Part shown: positions 10,795 through 21,971 of the stretch, in pieces
Position numbering within the stretch: position 1 is the first letter of the stretch
Layout: every line of letters begins with the position of its first letter
Source of the DNA: Acanthococcus lagerstroemiae
Lineage: Eukaryota > Arthropoda > Insecta > Hemiptera > Eriococcidae
Length of the DNA: 64,000 nucleotides
Direction: 5' to 3'
NCBI GenBank assembly: GCA_031841125.1
Contig: CM063109.1
Location: 32,678,038-32,742,037, forward strand
Position numbers and translations under genes: made by a program
Notes under the pieces: model-generated
Databases searched by the model: none
Told to the model about the DNA's origin: nothing
Seen by the model: the letters and a program-made list of their open reading frames with translations, nothing else

Positions 10795-10913
10795 CTTTTG
10801 TCGAAAATACCACTGAAAAACTATACTCAAAACTACTCGAACTGAGTACTCACTTTTCCGAGTAGTTTTAGAATAGTATTGAGCAGTTTTTTAGTGGTAT
10901 TTGCTACAAGCGT
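10795..10913. repeat. Small foldback MITE
   Basis: The left half (AAAATACCACTGAAAAACT then AAAACTACTCG) is repeated in reverse complement in the right half (CGAGTAGTTTT then AGTTTTTTAGTGGTATTT). This forms a hairpin of about 50 bp per arm with almost no loop. No target duplication was resolved. Confidence 0.65.
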
Positions 10914-11420
10914 TGCAGCACTTTATATGCGAGGAATGCTTCCTAAAATGTAAATACTGAATAAAGTTGATCAGAGTTATCCTCGACTCCGATGTTCATT
11001 TGATAGTAATTTCAATACTGAGTAGCCTGCAGAAAGGAATGAACTCGATCTTGGAAAGATCAACCATGGCATCTTTCGAACTCGGAAGATCATTTGCGAT
11101 AAAAACAGTTCCAAAATGTTACACATCCGCTATAGAAGTTCAAAAGTAGGATACTGAGGTACCTTAACACTCAAGGTCTTTACGAAATGATACAATCACG
11201 ATTCGTTCTTTTGAGTTACTGAAATAAATTTACATTAGACCCAGGGTGGGATTCAAAATTTTTGAGTCCCGGGACTCCAGCTTAGTCTACTTTTAGGATT
11301 ACTAATTTTCCAGGTTGGATGTGTTTTCAAAGTCAGAACATTTTGTGCCTAAGGGTAACTAATCGGCGATCGGTAAACAAGTGTTCCTATTTCTATATAT
11401 ATTTTTTAAATTTTCCTCAT

Positions 11421-11838
11421 GTGTGCATGCATCTAAAAAGGTCCCACTTTGTCGATTTTATTTACGGAGGTACAGCGATTTTTCGGATGTTAGGTCAAAA
11501 ATATGAATTTTGTGATTTTTAGCGTTTTTGGTAGAGTGAACCCTGCTCTTTCGAATGACGCAAAACGCTTATGATCGAATGAGACCCCGCGGAACCTCCG
11601 AAGTTCAAAATTCACTGATATTTTTTACATTTTTCACTTGAAAATTGTAACAAAACTTTAAACACGTTTTTCTCAAAACAATGTTTTTTGAAATTTTGAC
11701 TTGGAAAGCGAATATCTCGGCCAATTTTGAGCCTAGAAAGTTCCGCAGGGTCTCATTCGATCAGAAATTCTATCTAGTATAACATACGATGCATAACTTC
11801 ATACCGACAAAGTGGGACCTTTTTAGATGCTCGTACAC
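11421..11838. mobile_element. Foldback-type MITE of 418 bp
   Basis: The ends are inverted: GCATCTAAAAAGGTCCCACT is at 11429-11448 and its reverse complement is near 11811-11830. A second inverted pair lies inside: GATCGAATGAGACCC near 11574 and its reverse complement near 11750. The whole unit can fold on itself. No coding content. It ends about 100 bp before the first syntrophin exon seen. Confidence 0.75.
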
Positions 11839-11935
11839 AGTGGGGACTCTCTGCTGGTGAGGATACAATCTTAGATCCGGCTCTGATTAGACCAAGTCCT
11901 CATCTAACTTCTGTAACTCGGTTGTCTTCGCACAG

Positions 11936-12094
11936 GTTCGTATTGGAATGGTCAAAGTCAGTAACGGAAAATCGTTGCCCGTTCTAATGAGGCTCTACCT
12001 GACCGTGGACAAGTTGCATCTGCAGAAACAAGAAATGTGCCCACTCGAAGCCGGCTCGTTAAACGGAGACGATAACGTACCCGGTGAGAACGAG
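11936..12094 (+). CDS. Syn2: Gamma-syntrophin, first visible exon (PH1 N-half)
   Basis: Syntrophins are cytoplasmic scaffolds that bind dystrophin-family proteins and recruit channels and enzymes at the membrane. This exon gives codons 1-53 of the visible frame: VRIGMVKVSNGKSLPVLMRL, then YLTVDKLHLQKQE. This is the N-terminal half of the PH1 domain, which syntrophins split with a PDZ insertion. The acceptor is TTCGCACAG, the donor is GAG|GTAAGT, and both edges are phase 0. Vertebrate gamma-syntrophins have only a short segment before this point, so a small first coding exon is missing. It is either in 1-11935 or upstream of the window. Gamma rather than alpha/beta type is decided by the C-terminal exons. 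Confidence 0.85.
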
Positions 12095-13600
12095 GTAAGT
12101 ACCTGAATGTACAATCATATTGCTATCTAATTAATTCCAGGCAAGCCGGCCCGCAAGTGCATGCAGTAGAAAAACTACAAAAGTGTAATAAAGCAGTCGT
12201 TGGCTGGGTTTTCTATATATGCACCACGAGAAGCCAAACTCGTGCCATAAAGCAGCGGTCAGAACTGGCGAACTCATTCTATCTCTTTTGTTATTTCGTG
12301 CTTGTAAATGTTGAAATTTCGCGCGACTCGAGAGCTCTGAGAAAAAGACCGCCAAAAAAAGAAACCATCTGTGGAAATGAAAGGGCCAACTTTATCTGTG
12401 TTGTTTGAATACGAATAACTATAGCAGCGGTATAGAAGAGGCTCGCCGGCGAAATTTAAACATAATTTTCAGCAGCTTTTCCCCTTTTTTCAATTCTAAT
12501 TAAATTTTGCGCGTATTTTCGAACGTACGCGGGTGTTGGTTTAATGAAATGCGGTGCGCGCCGTGCCGGTGTTAGGGCTTATAAAGCACTCTTGACTCTC
12601 GGAGTGCTCGAGCACCGTTTTTCGACTGCGTTACAATTGCCCCGCGAATATACCTTGAAAAATCATTCTAACCTACAAGCTATCGCACAGGAGCGTGCAT
12701 CTCCTCTGAAGTGGGAAATGAGTGGGATAAGCCACTTCGTACGCAAGCTCCCTCTTCTTACCATCTCAGGACCTTTTTTTTTTTTTCAATTCTGGAGTAT
12801 CAAAGCGAACTGCTGGAATGACCTTGAGCTCCTTAGCAATGAAACGCTCCATTCAACTCCAACGCCATGTACCGAGAAAAAGAGTGGTATTCCAAGCCCA
12901 CTTCAGGTTTACGAGGAGTCAACTCCGGCTACTTCACACTCCACCTAGAGAGATGGCAACTCTGCTACCGAGGTTCTCCTGATACTGCATTAAAATAAGA
13001 GTCGCAATGATGTTGCCGCCGATTTTAGTGACCTCGAAAACCCCGTATTCGATACTTATGTAACATTTTGTGGCTTTTGGCCACTGTCACCCACATATGC
13101 GTAACAAGGAATTACCCCTGGGAGGGGCTTAACCAGTGAAAAGTGTGGGAAGGGGGTAAATTTTAAACGAAAAAATGAACACTTCAAATAACCTTGCTTA
13201 ATTACTAAGATTCTTACAGAAATGCTCAGGTTTTTTTTTTTTGGGGGGGGGGGGGAGCTACAGTCCCACAACCCCTCTTAGTTTCTCCTATATGGCCACC
13301 CATCCCGGGTGCCACTATTTTCAACTTACGGTAAAAATAATATCAAAATTAAACTCGGAACTATCGACACTAATGGAGTCAAATGCTATTACAATTTTAA
13401 TCCGCTTTGATCGCGTAGAACTCTCTTCTATATTTCTATTTTTCATCAACTAGGCTGTAAACATGTACCATCAGGGTGGACTGGCTTTTTAGGGCGCTCC
13501 GGGAAATCTGAGAACTGAAAGGGCGCTTCGCAGTCTCAAAGCAGTGACAGGGACTTTTCCAACGAGCAGTTTCTTTTAAAGGCATTTCGCAGCAAAGGTC
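12095..13600. other. Start of a 9.7 kb intron, no gene recognised
   Basis: Between the donor at 12095 and the foldback fragment at 13605 I see only unassigned sequence. An open frame of 134 codons at 12544-12948 crosses a poly-T run and shows no domain. A T-run followed by a G-run is near 13230-13256. Confidence 0.4.
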
Positions 13601-13604
13601 ACAT

Positions 13605-13905
13605 TCTTCGAAACTTTCACATATTTTGCGATCAGCTCGGTAAATATGCGTTCTAGAGAAAAGTTGCAAAGGATATTTTTAATACAAAATTTAACATGAA
13701 ACATTTTATGTTATATGCATTTCGGTCCTGAAGTTGATATCTTGTAAAAGCTCAGTATTACGCATAACTTCGAGGTTAAAACACCGCAGGTGAATGACAT
13801 CAGATTGAACTCAACTTTTTTATGGCGAGTTTCTAGATCCATTTGAATAAATTTGAGTGCTCCCTCAATCAACTGGCGAAAACTTGTAAAATAAGGGACA
13901 CCTTA
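13605..13905. mobile_element. Partial copy of the giant foldback element
   Basis: About 300 bp matching the right terminus of the element that ends at 9618. Shared words include GGCGAAAACTTGTAAAATAA and AAGGGACACC, plus TTTCGGTCCTGAAGTTGATA (9410-9430 in the full copy). It ends at the same terminal point, so it is an end fragment. The other arm was not found next to it. Confidence 0.8.
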
Positions 13906-15470
13906 ATGCTTATCCAATGGGGAGGGGGCACTTGTCAAGGTTTTGAATAATTCTATTTGACTGGTAAGTAAAATAAGTTGAACAATTAAATGAAAGCCCG
14001 GGTGGTCACAGTAGGACCGTCAACGGCAGCACAACGATCGAAAGTGCTCACACTGGCAGTAGGCACGTCGACCCTGTACCCGTACTTATACTGAGAATTA
14101 GGTGATAACACTAGAACTGTACTAGTGGCCATATTCGGTAGAAAGTATCCAAAGAAAGTGTCTACAATAGCAACTGACTCTATTTTTTTCATTGCAAAGT
14201 CGGATCAAGAGCGTTTTTAGCCAAAAGATGACCGCCTCTTTGATCCCCCATTGAGGGAAAACGCCTTAAGGTTTCACTGTGGGTCTTGAGGCAGCGCCTA
14301 AGATGGTGTTCCGATAGTATTTTCCGAATTTCAGCTTTTCTTTTTTATAATATTATCCTGTTATTAACCGGACTATGCCGTTCGCTAGTGTGAACCTGTG
14401 AACATTTCGTTCATGTTAATAAGGTTGCCGAGCCGATTCGCCGTAAAAGAAGGAAATTTCCGCTGGTGGAGGAAGAGGAACACTTCTGACAATTTAACCG
14501 TATTATCCGGGTACAAACGTGGTCTCTTTACACCGTCATTGAAATATCGATTTGCTATTTTGGAACACTAAATTTAAATAATTAATTAATTTGTTCCCGA
14601 GAGTTGGGACAATTAGGAGAACTGCTGCCGCTGCAGTGTACTCTCTTAAATGAGAACAATGTAAGCTCTCGTTGAAGACGTTGCCATCGTAATGGAATTT
14701 GAGAAATATGATCGGCTTGCATTCTCGAATTAGAAACTGAATAGGTTGACAGTTCCTCGCTACCGTGGTCGTTGAACGTGAATAATTTATGGGGCGGTTT
14801 CTACATCGCAAAATGTTAAAATGCACAGAAAACAGAAGACGCAAATTACGATGTTGAACAGATGTGAACGTCTATTTGGGAACAGTTCGAGATTCGTATT
14901 AATTCTCAGCAGCAAGATTGTACAATAGAGTGGCCGTTATGTTTTGGGCCTCATCCCTTAAGAGGTAGAATTTGATGAGAAACATCGCGGCCAACATATT
15001 TTTGAATTTGGTCGATATTCTTAGCCTTCACTGGGGTTAAGGCTAATGCAAATAAAATTTTCTTTGAAGAACAATTTTCCACACTGCTCTAATTCATTTT
15101 TACAATTGTTTGGAAATAAAAAAAAAAATTAAAATTAAAAATTAAAATTAAAATTAAAAAAAAAACAAAAAAAAAACAGTTTTACGCGTTAGGTTGGTAA
15201 CATCGGAGTATATTATTAGTGGTATCGAAAGAGCATGTTTTCCCAAGATGATTGAGCGAAAATGTAACATTCCAAGTTACACTTAACATGAAGTATAAGT
15301 TGTCAAAAATGAAAAATGCTGGATTTAGGATTGTTTGATGTAGCAAAGTGAAAGTGTTGCCCGCGTAAAGAAGGGTGTAAAATTATGTAATGAAGCTGGA
15401 ATGGTGTAATCATGTTGCTCGACAATAATAATGATACTCTGCCTAAATAGAGTCATTTACGGAATATTAA
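13906..15470. other. Intron sequence without recognised features
   Basis: No exon or transposon protein was recognised. A low-complexity ATTAAAATTAAA run is at 15118-15177. Short open frames on the minus strand (13986-14192 and 14536-14844) show no domain and no splice context. Confidence 0.35.
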
Positions 15471-15571
15471 GATTGAAGAGCGGTTTTCTAAAGTGCCCTA
15501 ATTCTATTTTTGCAAAAATTTAGTTAGTAGCAGCGCCATCTATTGTTCCTAGTAGTCAACTATCCGTATAT

Positions 15572-15745
15572 TGTAACGAGATTCGCACCGAAAAACGCAC
15601 GAAAACATGTACTAAGAACTTTTAATGGCACACTAATACAAACGCATGAAAACAGTAGCTAGATCACTTTGAGAACGCACAGTTTATCGCATACAAAACT
15701 AGACTATACGGCGACGGCCAGTGGCTTTTATATATCCTGGTGTTA
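15572..15745 (-). repeat. 3' LTR of the Ty3/gypsy element
   Basis: 174 bp closely matching 17272-17447, in the same orientation. On the minus strand both copies end TCTCGTTACA. The 5' edge begins TAAC rather than the usual TG. Confidence 0.85.
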
Positions 15746-15818
15746 TCGGCAAAACTCCTTATCGCTTTCGTTGTCGAACTTCTATTCTGCTGCTCAAAAC
15801 GTGTCGATCTTTCTTCGC

Positions 15819-17015
15819 TTATCTCGAATGTTCGGGATTATTTACCACGCTGCCCCCTCCTTGCGCCTGGACGTCCCGACCAGGCTCCAGATCTTCTTCA
15901 TGGTCACCACACCAGACTGCCAAACGATCAAGGTGCACGACTTTGGCTCGTCCACCACCAAGCTTCCGAATCTGGTGTACAACATCGTTGATCCGCTTGA
16001 GTACGATGTACGGTCCTTCCCAACAACTTTGTAGCTTTGGGTTTCGTCTTCTCTTTCATTGCGGATTGTAAAACCAGACACGGTCCCTGGCCTGGAAGGC
16101 GATCTCGTTGGTTTTGATGTCGTAGCGAATCTTCATCCGGTCGCTGGCAATTCGAAAGTGATTTCGGACCATGCGATGAGTAGAGTCGAGCTTGTCTCTC
16201 AGTTGGCTAACAAACTCGTCCACCGGTTGCGGCTGTTGAAGTGGAGTTCCAAACTCCAGATCGCACGGTAATCGTAACTCCCGACCAAAGACGACCTTTG
16301 CGGGAGTGTGCTGCGTACTTTCATGGACGGCTGATCTGTAGGCCAACAGAAACAACGGGATGTGTTGGTCCCAGTCTCTTTGGAGCTTGGAAACGACTTT
16401 GGCCAGATATTCTTTGAGCGTCCGGTTGAATCGCTTAATCATGCCTTCGGGTTGCGGATGCAGTGGAGTAGTTCTCATCTTTCGAATTCCCAGAAGCTGA
16501 CATACTTCTTCGAATAACTTGGATTCGAAGTTCCTCCCCTGGTCTGTATGTAGCTCCAGTGGGACACCATAACGTGTGATCCAATTCTCCATCAGCGTCC
16601 TGGCCACTACCTCAGCGTCCTGTGTTGGCATCGGGTATACTTCAGGCCATTTACTGAAGTAGTCGCCTACACACAACACATACCGGTTTCCAGCATCCGA
16701 GAGCAGGAATGGTCCTGCAATATCCATTGCGACCCGTTCAAGTGGGTATCCAACGTTGTACTTCTGCATCTTCCCGCGAGACCGAGTTTGTGGCCCTTTC
16801 ACTGCCGCACAAGTGGTGCAGCGACGGCACCAGTCTTCCACATCTTCCTTGTGCGTCAGCCAGTAGAAGCGCTCTCGAATCTTCGTTAGGGTTTTTGTGG
16901 TGCCCAGGTGCCCTCCGGAAACTTGTTCATGTACACCATATAGGATTTCCGGAACCTTCTTCCGTGGAATGATGGTCTGCATCAAAATTAAAAGTTTCTG
17001 AGTCCTTACCTTCAC
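15819..17015 (-). pseudogene. Gypsy integrase, inactive
   Basis: The open part (16056-17015) gives 319 residues. An HHCC zinc region is present (H29, H36, then C63-x2-C66-x2-C69). The core has D98 (AMDIAGPF) and D158 (HTDQGRNF). Exactly 36 residues on, where the catalytic glutamate of the D-D-35-E triad belongs, there is K194 (GMIKRFNRTL). An in-frame TGA follows VWFYNPQ. The same frame continues past it with a GPY/F-like module (SCWEGPYIVLKRI) to a stop near 15819. Both the lost glutamate and the stop argue that the protein is dead. The Ty3/gypsy assignment rests on the chromovirus/gypsy-like core and the LTR context. Confidence 0.9.
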
Positions 17016-17139
17016 CTCTTGGGAAGGTTTCCAGCCGCCGGACCAGTTCCGCTTTCGAACCCGATGGCGATAGGTTACGGTTCTTCAATTCCGCCCGAAG
17101 CTTTTCTTGAGACAGTTTGAACAACTTTTTCGAAGCCAT
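16980..17139 (-). pseudogene. Gag N-terminal fragment with SAP motif
   Basis: The frame starts MASKKLFKLSQEKLRAEL, 115 bp after the primer-binding site, and carries a SAP-type helix-turn-helix (about residues 9-40; LKNRNLSPSGSKAELVRRLE). SAP motifs bind AT-rich DNA and occur at the start of gag in some insect gypsy elements. After about residue 53 the sequence jumps into the integrase region in a different frame, so the rest of gag and most of pol were deleted. Confidence 0.75.
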
Positions 17140-17253
17140 CGCGAATGGAGAGTTTCAATGGCGCTCACTTCTTCAACGCGAAACGCCGAATCCACAGAAC
17201 ACGAATGTCCAAACGAATGTCCGAACGAGATCTTCACGACACGTAATGTCGAA

Positions 17254-17270
17254 TCTCACTTCTGACACCA
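17254..17270 (-). other. Primer-binding site of the gypsy element
   Basis: On the minus strand TGGTGTCAGAAGTGAG starts one base after the LTR end TTACA. The TGG start matches a tRNA CCA end, as expected for priming of minus-strand synthesis. Which tRNA was not determined. Confidence 0.75.
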
Positions 17271-17271
17271 G

Positions 17272-17447
17272 TGTAACGAGATTCGCACCGAAAAACGCAC
17301 GAAAACATGTACTCCGAACTTTTAATGGCACATTAATACAAACGCACGAATACAGTAGCTAGATCGCTTTGAGAACGCACATAGTTTATCGCATACAAAA
17401 CTAAACTATACGGCGACGACCAGCGGTCTTTATATATCCCGGCGTTA
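17272..17447 (-). repeat. 5' LTR of the Ty3/gypsy element
   Basis: 176 bp near-copy of 15572-15745. It holds a TATATAAAG-like box on the minus strand near 17430-17438 that could serve as its promoter. Confidence 0.85.
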
Positions 17448-17459
17448 AGAGTTTTTCCT

Positions 17460-17935
17460 GGAAGGAAAAAACTGTGAAAGTCCCAACTGACTCGACTCAA
17501 AATCTCTAGACGTATATCAAAGCATCAAAACAAACAAAAAAAAAAAAGTTTGATTGACATTGGATTTTTTAAACTGATGACTCAGTTCAAAATTTCCAAC
17601 TATCAAAGTAAAAAAAAAAAAAAAATCGTTTGACTTAATGGATTTTCCTAACTTCTCAACTCAGTTCCCAATGTCAAAGCAAGCAAAAAACAAAGAAAGA
17701 AAAAAAAACTGTTGACTGACTTATTAAATTTTTCCAACTGATGACTCAATTCAAAATTCTCAAACATCAAAGCAAAAAAAAACCTTTTGACTTGTGTAAT
17801 TTTCCCAACTTCTCAACTCAATTTCCAAGCGTCAAAGCAAGCAAAAAAATAAAAAAAAGAACTGTTGACTTGTTTGATTTTCCCAACTCCTCCTGACTGA
17901 AATGGTAAATTTTCCCAACTGCTGAGTAAAAAATT
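17460..17935. repeat. A-rich minisatellite, unit about 80-90 bp
   Basis: Five to six degenerate copies of a unit containing TTTGACTT, TTTCCCAACT, CTCAACTCA and CAAAGCAA followed by an A-run. Copies are recognisable near 17570, 17655, 17745, 17812 and 17895. It lies inside the TIR element next to the gypsy 5' LTR. Confidence 0.7.
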
Positions 17936-18463
17936 CTGACGGTGAAGAGGGGGAGAGGAAAAGTGCCCCCCTATCGGTAAGTCCCTGCTTAACATAGTCT
18001 TTGGTCAACTGCAATGTCGCTTGCATTATCTGTTATCAATTATTATGTCGTTTAACATAGTTTATCATTTAATCGTTGACAAAATGTTATAACATAATTT
18101 TGTTTGTCATTGGATTCATTTTTTTGTTATGTCATTGACGGAATGGTTCTGACAGAAAAATTATGTAAGGTTTTGTCATATGACAAAATTTTGAAAATTC
18201 AACTGTCATTTTGTTTTGTTATGTCCAACAACACTGATAAAAATAATCACATCACTGAGTTATCGGCGTCTGTTAGTACACTTTTAGAATACCACATTTT
18301 ATCATCCTCAACTCTGAATGCTTAGAACGTACAAAAATAATTCGATTTTCGATACGATCTTTCTACTTATGGATAGTTGACTTACTCGAACTAATAAATG
18401 GATGGCACTGCTCACTCAATTTTTGCAAAAATGGAACTAGGGCAGCCTGAAAAACTGCTCTTC

Positions 18464-18940
18464 ATTTTATTTATTTACCTACTTATTCATTTTTATAAAC
18501 TTCCGACTATGCAGTATTCTTCTCATACTAGTTAGGATCTACACGATCAGTGCGCCTATGACCGGGCATAGATCTTCCCTACCTTTTTCCATCGGTGTCT
18601 ATCCCAAGTCCCCTTATCCGAAGCCTAATCCCACACTTTTTAATTTGCCATATTTATAAGGGTCTCCCCGGATTTCTCTTCCCCTCCATTGGGTACCAAT
18701 GTAACACCCATTGAATTTACAATCCAATTTAAAATTCAGACTTGGATTTATTTTCGACCCTAGGCGTAGATAGGGGGTCTGGGGTCCGGACACCCACGGG
18801 GAATTTTTTTCAAGAGTTATGTAAGGCAAGTAATGGGACGAGGGTGTAAAGGGTCAGGCAGGACAGAAAAAATTTTAGACCCCCTCCATCTTATAACGAA
18901 GCTACGCCTTTGTCTCGACTCTTGAGTGCGAGCGAGTGCA
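18464..18940. other. Intron sequence without recognised features
   Basis: Only short open frames are seen and no domain, splice-bounded exon or transposon end was recognised between the TIR element end and the purine-rich tract. Confidence 0.35.
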
Positions 18941-19210
18941 GAAGGAAAAATGAAAGAATATAAGAGAGTATGAAGGAGTTAAAAGAGTATAAAGGAAAAG
19001 TGAACAAATTTGAAAGAATAGAGTCTGAAACAGTCTCCAAGAAGGTCAAAAATGTATAGAGTGGGTGAAAAAGTGAAACCGAAAGAGTGAGAAATAAACA
19101 GTGTAAAAGAACGTGAAAAACAAGATGAACTTGAAAGTGACAAAATCTGAACGAAATAAAACTGAAAGAGTGCGAAAATATTTGAGATAGTCAAAGCGAG
19201 AGTGAAAGTG
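18940..19210. repeat. Purine-rich degenerate GTGAAAGA tract
   Basis: The plus strand is strongly A/G biased, with recurring GAAAGAGT, AAAAGAGTAT and AGTGAAA words. The spacing is irregular, about 10-20 bp. Confidence 0.6.
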
Positions 19211-20410
19211 CGTGAATCTTGTTCGAGTCTTGAAGAATCAACTGCCTGACGCAGTGTTTAGCTTTGAAGAGTTTTACAATGAACCCAAAAAATCCGGAAG
19301 GTGTCTTATATGTCTTAATAGAGTCTTGACACATCTCTTCAGTCTTCGGTAGTCGTAAAAAATCGTCGTACAACTTTCAGGAACCTTTTCTTAATATACC
19401 TTACAAAGGTAAAGATTTTATTTGCTTCAACCAATTCTAATAAGTCGTAACATAGCCTTACATGAATCTCAATAAATCTTATAGGAGTCAAGCGAGTCTT
19501 AACCATCATAACATGGTCTTAACGAGTAAAAATCTTCTTGGGTCTCAGTGGTTTTATAAAGTTTTACACTTAAGAGAAGCTTATAGGTCTTAAATTACCC
19601 CAACAGAATCGTAGCTATAGTGAGTTTTTTTTCTTATGAGGGGGCGTGGGGGGAGGTAAATATCAAAAATGCCGCTTAAATATAAAAGAATGTTTGTTGA
19701 AACTTTCAAAAAAAAATTTGCATTTTCCCAGTTTTACCGACTGACAATTATAGTTTTCCGAAAGTAGACTTTCCAAATAACATTGAGAAAAGGAATGACT
19801 TCTTGCCCCCCCCCCCAAGTGCCGCGATCCTGTTCGCAGAGTCATAACATGTGAGAACATAAAGCCTTTCAATGTTTTGTCATTTTTCATGATTTTGAAA
19901 AATTTTAACCTTGTTTCCATGAGCTCCAAATGGTGAAAACAACCAAAGTCAGTCTTGATCTTCTGACTTAAATGACAGACTGAGCTATATCCGCAGCCAT
20001 TATGCAAAAACGTTGCAGCTCATTTTATCGAGTCATCACCTGAGAATGAAAACAAGCAAGTAGTCCATCCACTTGAGCATTGAATATACGAGTAGCTCAG
20101 TCTGTCATTCAAGTCAAAGAATCAAAACTGATGATGATGGTTATCACAATTAGGGTTTCAGTTCTGAATGTAGCTCAGGAGACTCTCAACAAATCTAAAA
20201 AAGTCAACGGAGTCTTAACAAGCCTTGGCAATGTTTTCATCAGGTTCAACAAGTCTCAACACAGTCGTTATAAACGCTAATAAGATCGTGACTAATTTTA
20301 ACTGAGTTTTAAGGAGTCAGCTGAATCTTAATGAGTAGCAACAGAGTCTTAGTCTGGATGAGTCTTAACCGAATATTAACTTACACCTATCAAGTTCTAT
20401 CGAGTTTACA
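19210..20410. repeat. Degenerate GAGTCTTAA repeat field
   Basis: Words such as GAGTCTTAA, AGTCTTAA and CAAGTCTCAAC recur at short irregular spacing over about 1.2 kb, especially 19440-19620 and 20170-20400. They are interrupted by unrelated sequence at about 19630-20060. This looks like an old diverged tandem repeat. A patch with related AGACTCATTT words is at 56210-56360. Confidence 0.55.
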
Positions 20411-21811
20411 CAGAAATATATTTTTTCTACTTCAAGAAAAGGTTAGAGTAACAGGTTGCTGTTCGAAGGACTGGACATTGGGTACTTGCTGTTGTCTATT
20501 GTGAGACTTTTTCATAATTAAGGACGTATTAAAAAGGTCTCTAGATCAGAAATTTAAGTTGAAAGTAGGTTCTCAGTTATATTCGACATTGGTCTAGATT
20601 TTCACTCATCCAGACACAAAACACGTCTTTGCCAAGTTCTCGCGAGCTAAAAGGTAAAAAAAAAAAGTTGCTCTGTTTTACATAAACTGATCATTTGAAT
20701 AACTCTTTTCAACTCAGTTTGCTACCAGTTTTAGGTTTAATTTACTTACTGAGAGCTGTAACGTGGATTAAGCCTCTTTCAGTGTTTGGTGATCTGTATA
20801 CAGCCATATGATACTGAATAGACATAGCCTATTTAATTAGCTCGATTGGCCATATCTTTACATGACCAACCTCAACATTGTACTCGTATGGTGTTGAAAA
20901 CGTGAGATGAAAAAGTTCGGCCATTCTGCGAGAGAAAACGCACAACTGGCCCATCTCAGTACTTGCAAATAGGCGCTATGTTACCCCCAGCTACCTCTGG
21001 TACACTTTCAACAGCCATGACCCGAAGTGACCCAAAATTCATTGAAAACACTCCCCCCTAGTTATTTACATGCTGGGGTGCACTAACCATTTGACAAACT
21101 TCTTATGTACTTGCAAACAAAACGTTCATCTCTAGTGATGTCAAACCAAAAATATGCTCAGTTTTCAATCCGTGTCAGTCGGAAATGCACTAAAAGTAAC
21201 ACGTTTCTTACTCTCGACTGACACGCCATTTTCTGCGCCACGGAGTACACTACCCGATACACCAAAAATCTGATAAAATGACTGACGACGCACTGCAGAA
21301 ATAGCAACCGTCCATCATTGAAATGAAAATATATTTCTTCGCGGATAAGCCTGAATCTTAGATAATCTATATGGAGAATTCTACGATGCCGGAGACTAGC
21401 AGACAACCCCAGGGACCGAAGACTACAAAGGTCGTAAAAATTGCTATTACCTAAAGGGAAGAAAAAATGACAGCGTGTTAAGGGACGACATTTTTTCTCG
21501 TATGTTTCTGTTCCCTTTTCCTTCATGCAGCGGCACGTGTGCAAAATAAAGAAGATGCGAGAGCAAATCTATTTTCAAAAAATCCTACCCGAGAATATGC
21601 TTGACCTTTTTCATATGCCGTCTCGTTGAATTATAAACTAAAAAACTGAAAAATAGAATTTCAGTGAGCCAGAACTGAGATATGTTGTAGCTTATAAGCA
21701 AGAAATATGTTGATTAGTTCTTCCAGTTCTGATGCATTCAAATCGGGCAGACCCAGCCAGCAGCAGGGTACCGAAATTTCGTCGTACTAATGGAATTTCA
21801 ATATTTTTCAG
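20410..21811. other. Intron sequence before the PDZ exon
   Basis: No exon, domain or transposon end was recognised. The 128-codon minus-strand frame at 21158-21544 has no domain and no splice context. Confidence 0.35.
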
Positions 21812-21971
21812 ATTAGAATAGTGAAAATTGTACGTGATGAGAAGAACGGTCTCGGTCTCAGCATCAAAGGAGGAGCTGAACACAGTCTACCAATAATGAT
21901 CTCACAAATATTCAAAGATCAAGCAGCCGATAAGACCGGCAAGCTGTTCGTCGGTGACGCTATTATTAAAG
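21812..21971 (+). CDS. Syn2: Gamma-syntrophin exon 2 (PDZ, first half)
   Basis: Codons 54-106 plus one base, between ATTTTTCAG and AAAG|GTAAGC. It starts in phase 0 and ends after one base of a codon. The translation IRIVKIVRDEKNGLGLSIKG is followed by GAEHSLPIMISQIF and TGKLFVGDAIIK. GLGLSIKGG is the carboxylate-binding loop of a PDZ domain, and KGGAEH plus FVGDAI are characteristic of syntrophins. The PDZ binds C-terminal peptides of channels and signalling enzymes. It interrupts PH1, as in all syntrophins. Confidence 0.97.

Larger units (their letters stand above)
15572..17447 (-). mobile_element. Internally deleted Ty3/gypsy retrotransposon
   Basis: Two LTRs of about 175 bp flank only 1.5 kb of internal sequence. 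In minus orientation the order is 5' LTR, primer-binding site (TGGTGTCAGAAGTGAG, one base after the LTR), a gag-like start with a SAP motif, an abrupt junction near 16985, then integrase. Protease, reverse transcriptase and RNase H are absent. No flanking target duplication is seen (TATAT on the left, AGAGT on the right). The two LTRs differ at several positions, so the insertion is not fresh. Confidence 0.88.
15475..18463. mobile_element. TIR element holding a retrotransposon
   Basis: About 97 bp at 15475-15571 (GAAGAGCGGTTTT, TTTTTGCAAAAAT, AGTCAACTATCC) recurs in reverse complement at 18363-18463. These look like the inverted ends of one DNA element. Its interior now holds an LTR retrotransposon (15572-17447) and an A-rich minisatellite. 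A 3 bp ATT flanks both ends, which is too short to be convincing as a duplication. No transposase was seen. Confidence 0.6.

Noticed and set aside
12544..12948. 134-codon plus-strand frame
   Set aside because: It runs through a poly-T tract, has no domain and no splice context, and lies in a syntrophin intron.
15669..16081. Plus- and minus-strand frames over the gypsy 3' region
   Set aside because: They are antisense or out of frame to the integrase tail, which is the recognisable coding strand.
21158..21544. 128-codon minus-strand frame
   Set aside because: No domain, no splice sites in agreement and no similarity to known transposon proteins that I can see.
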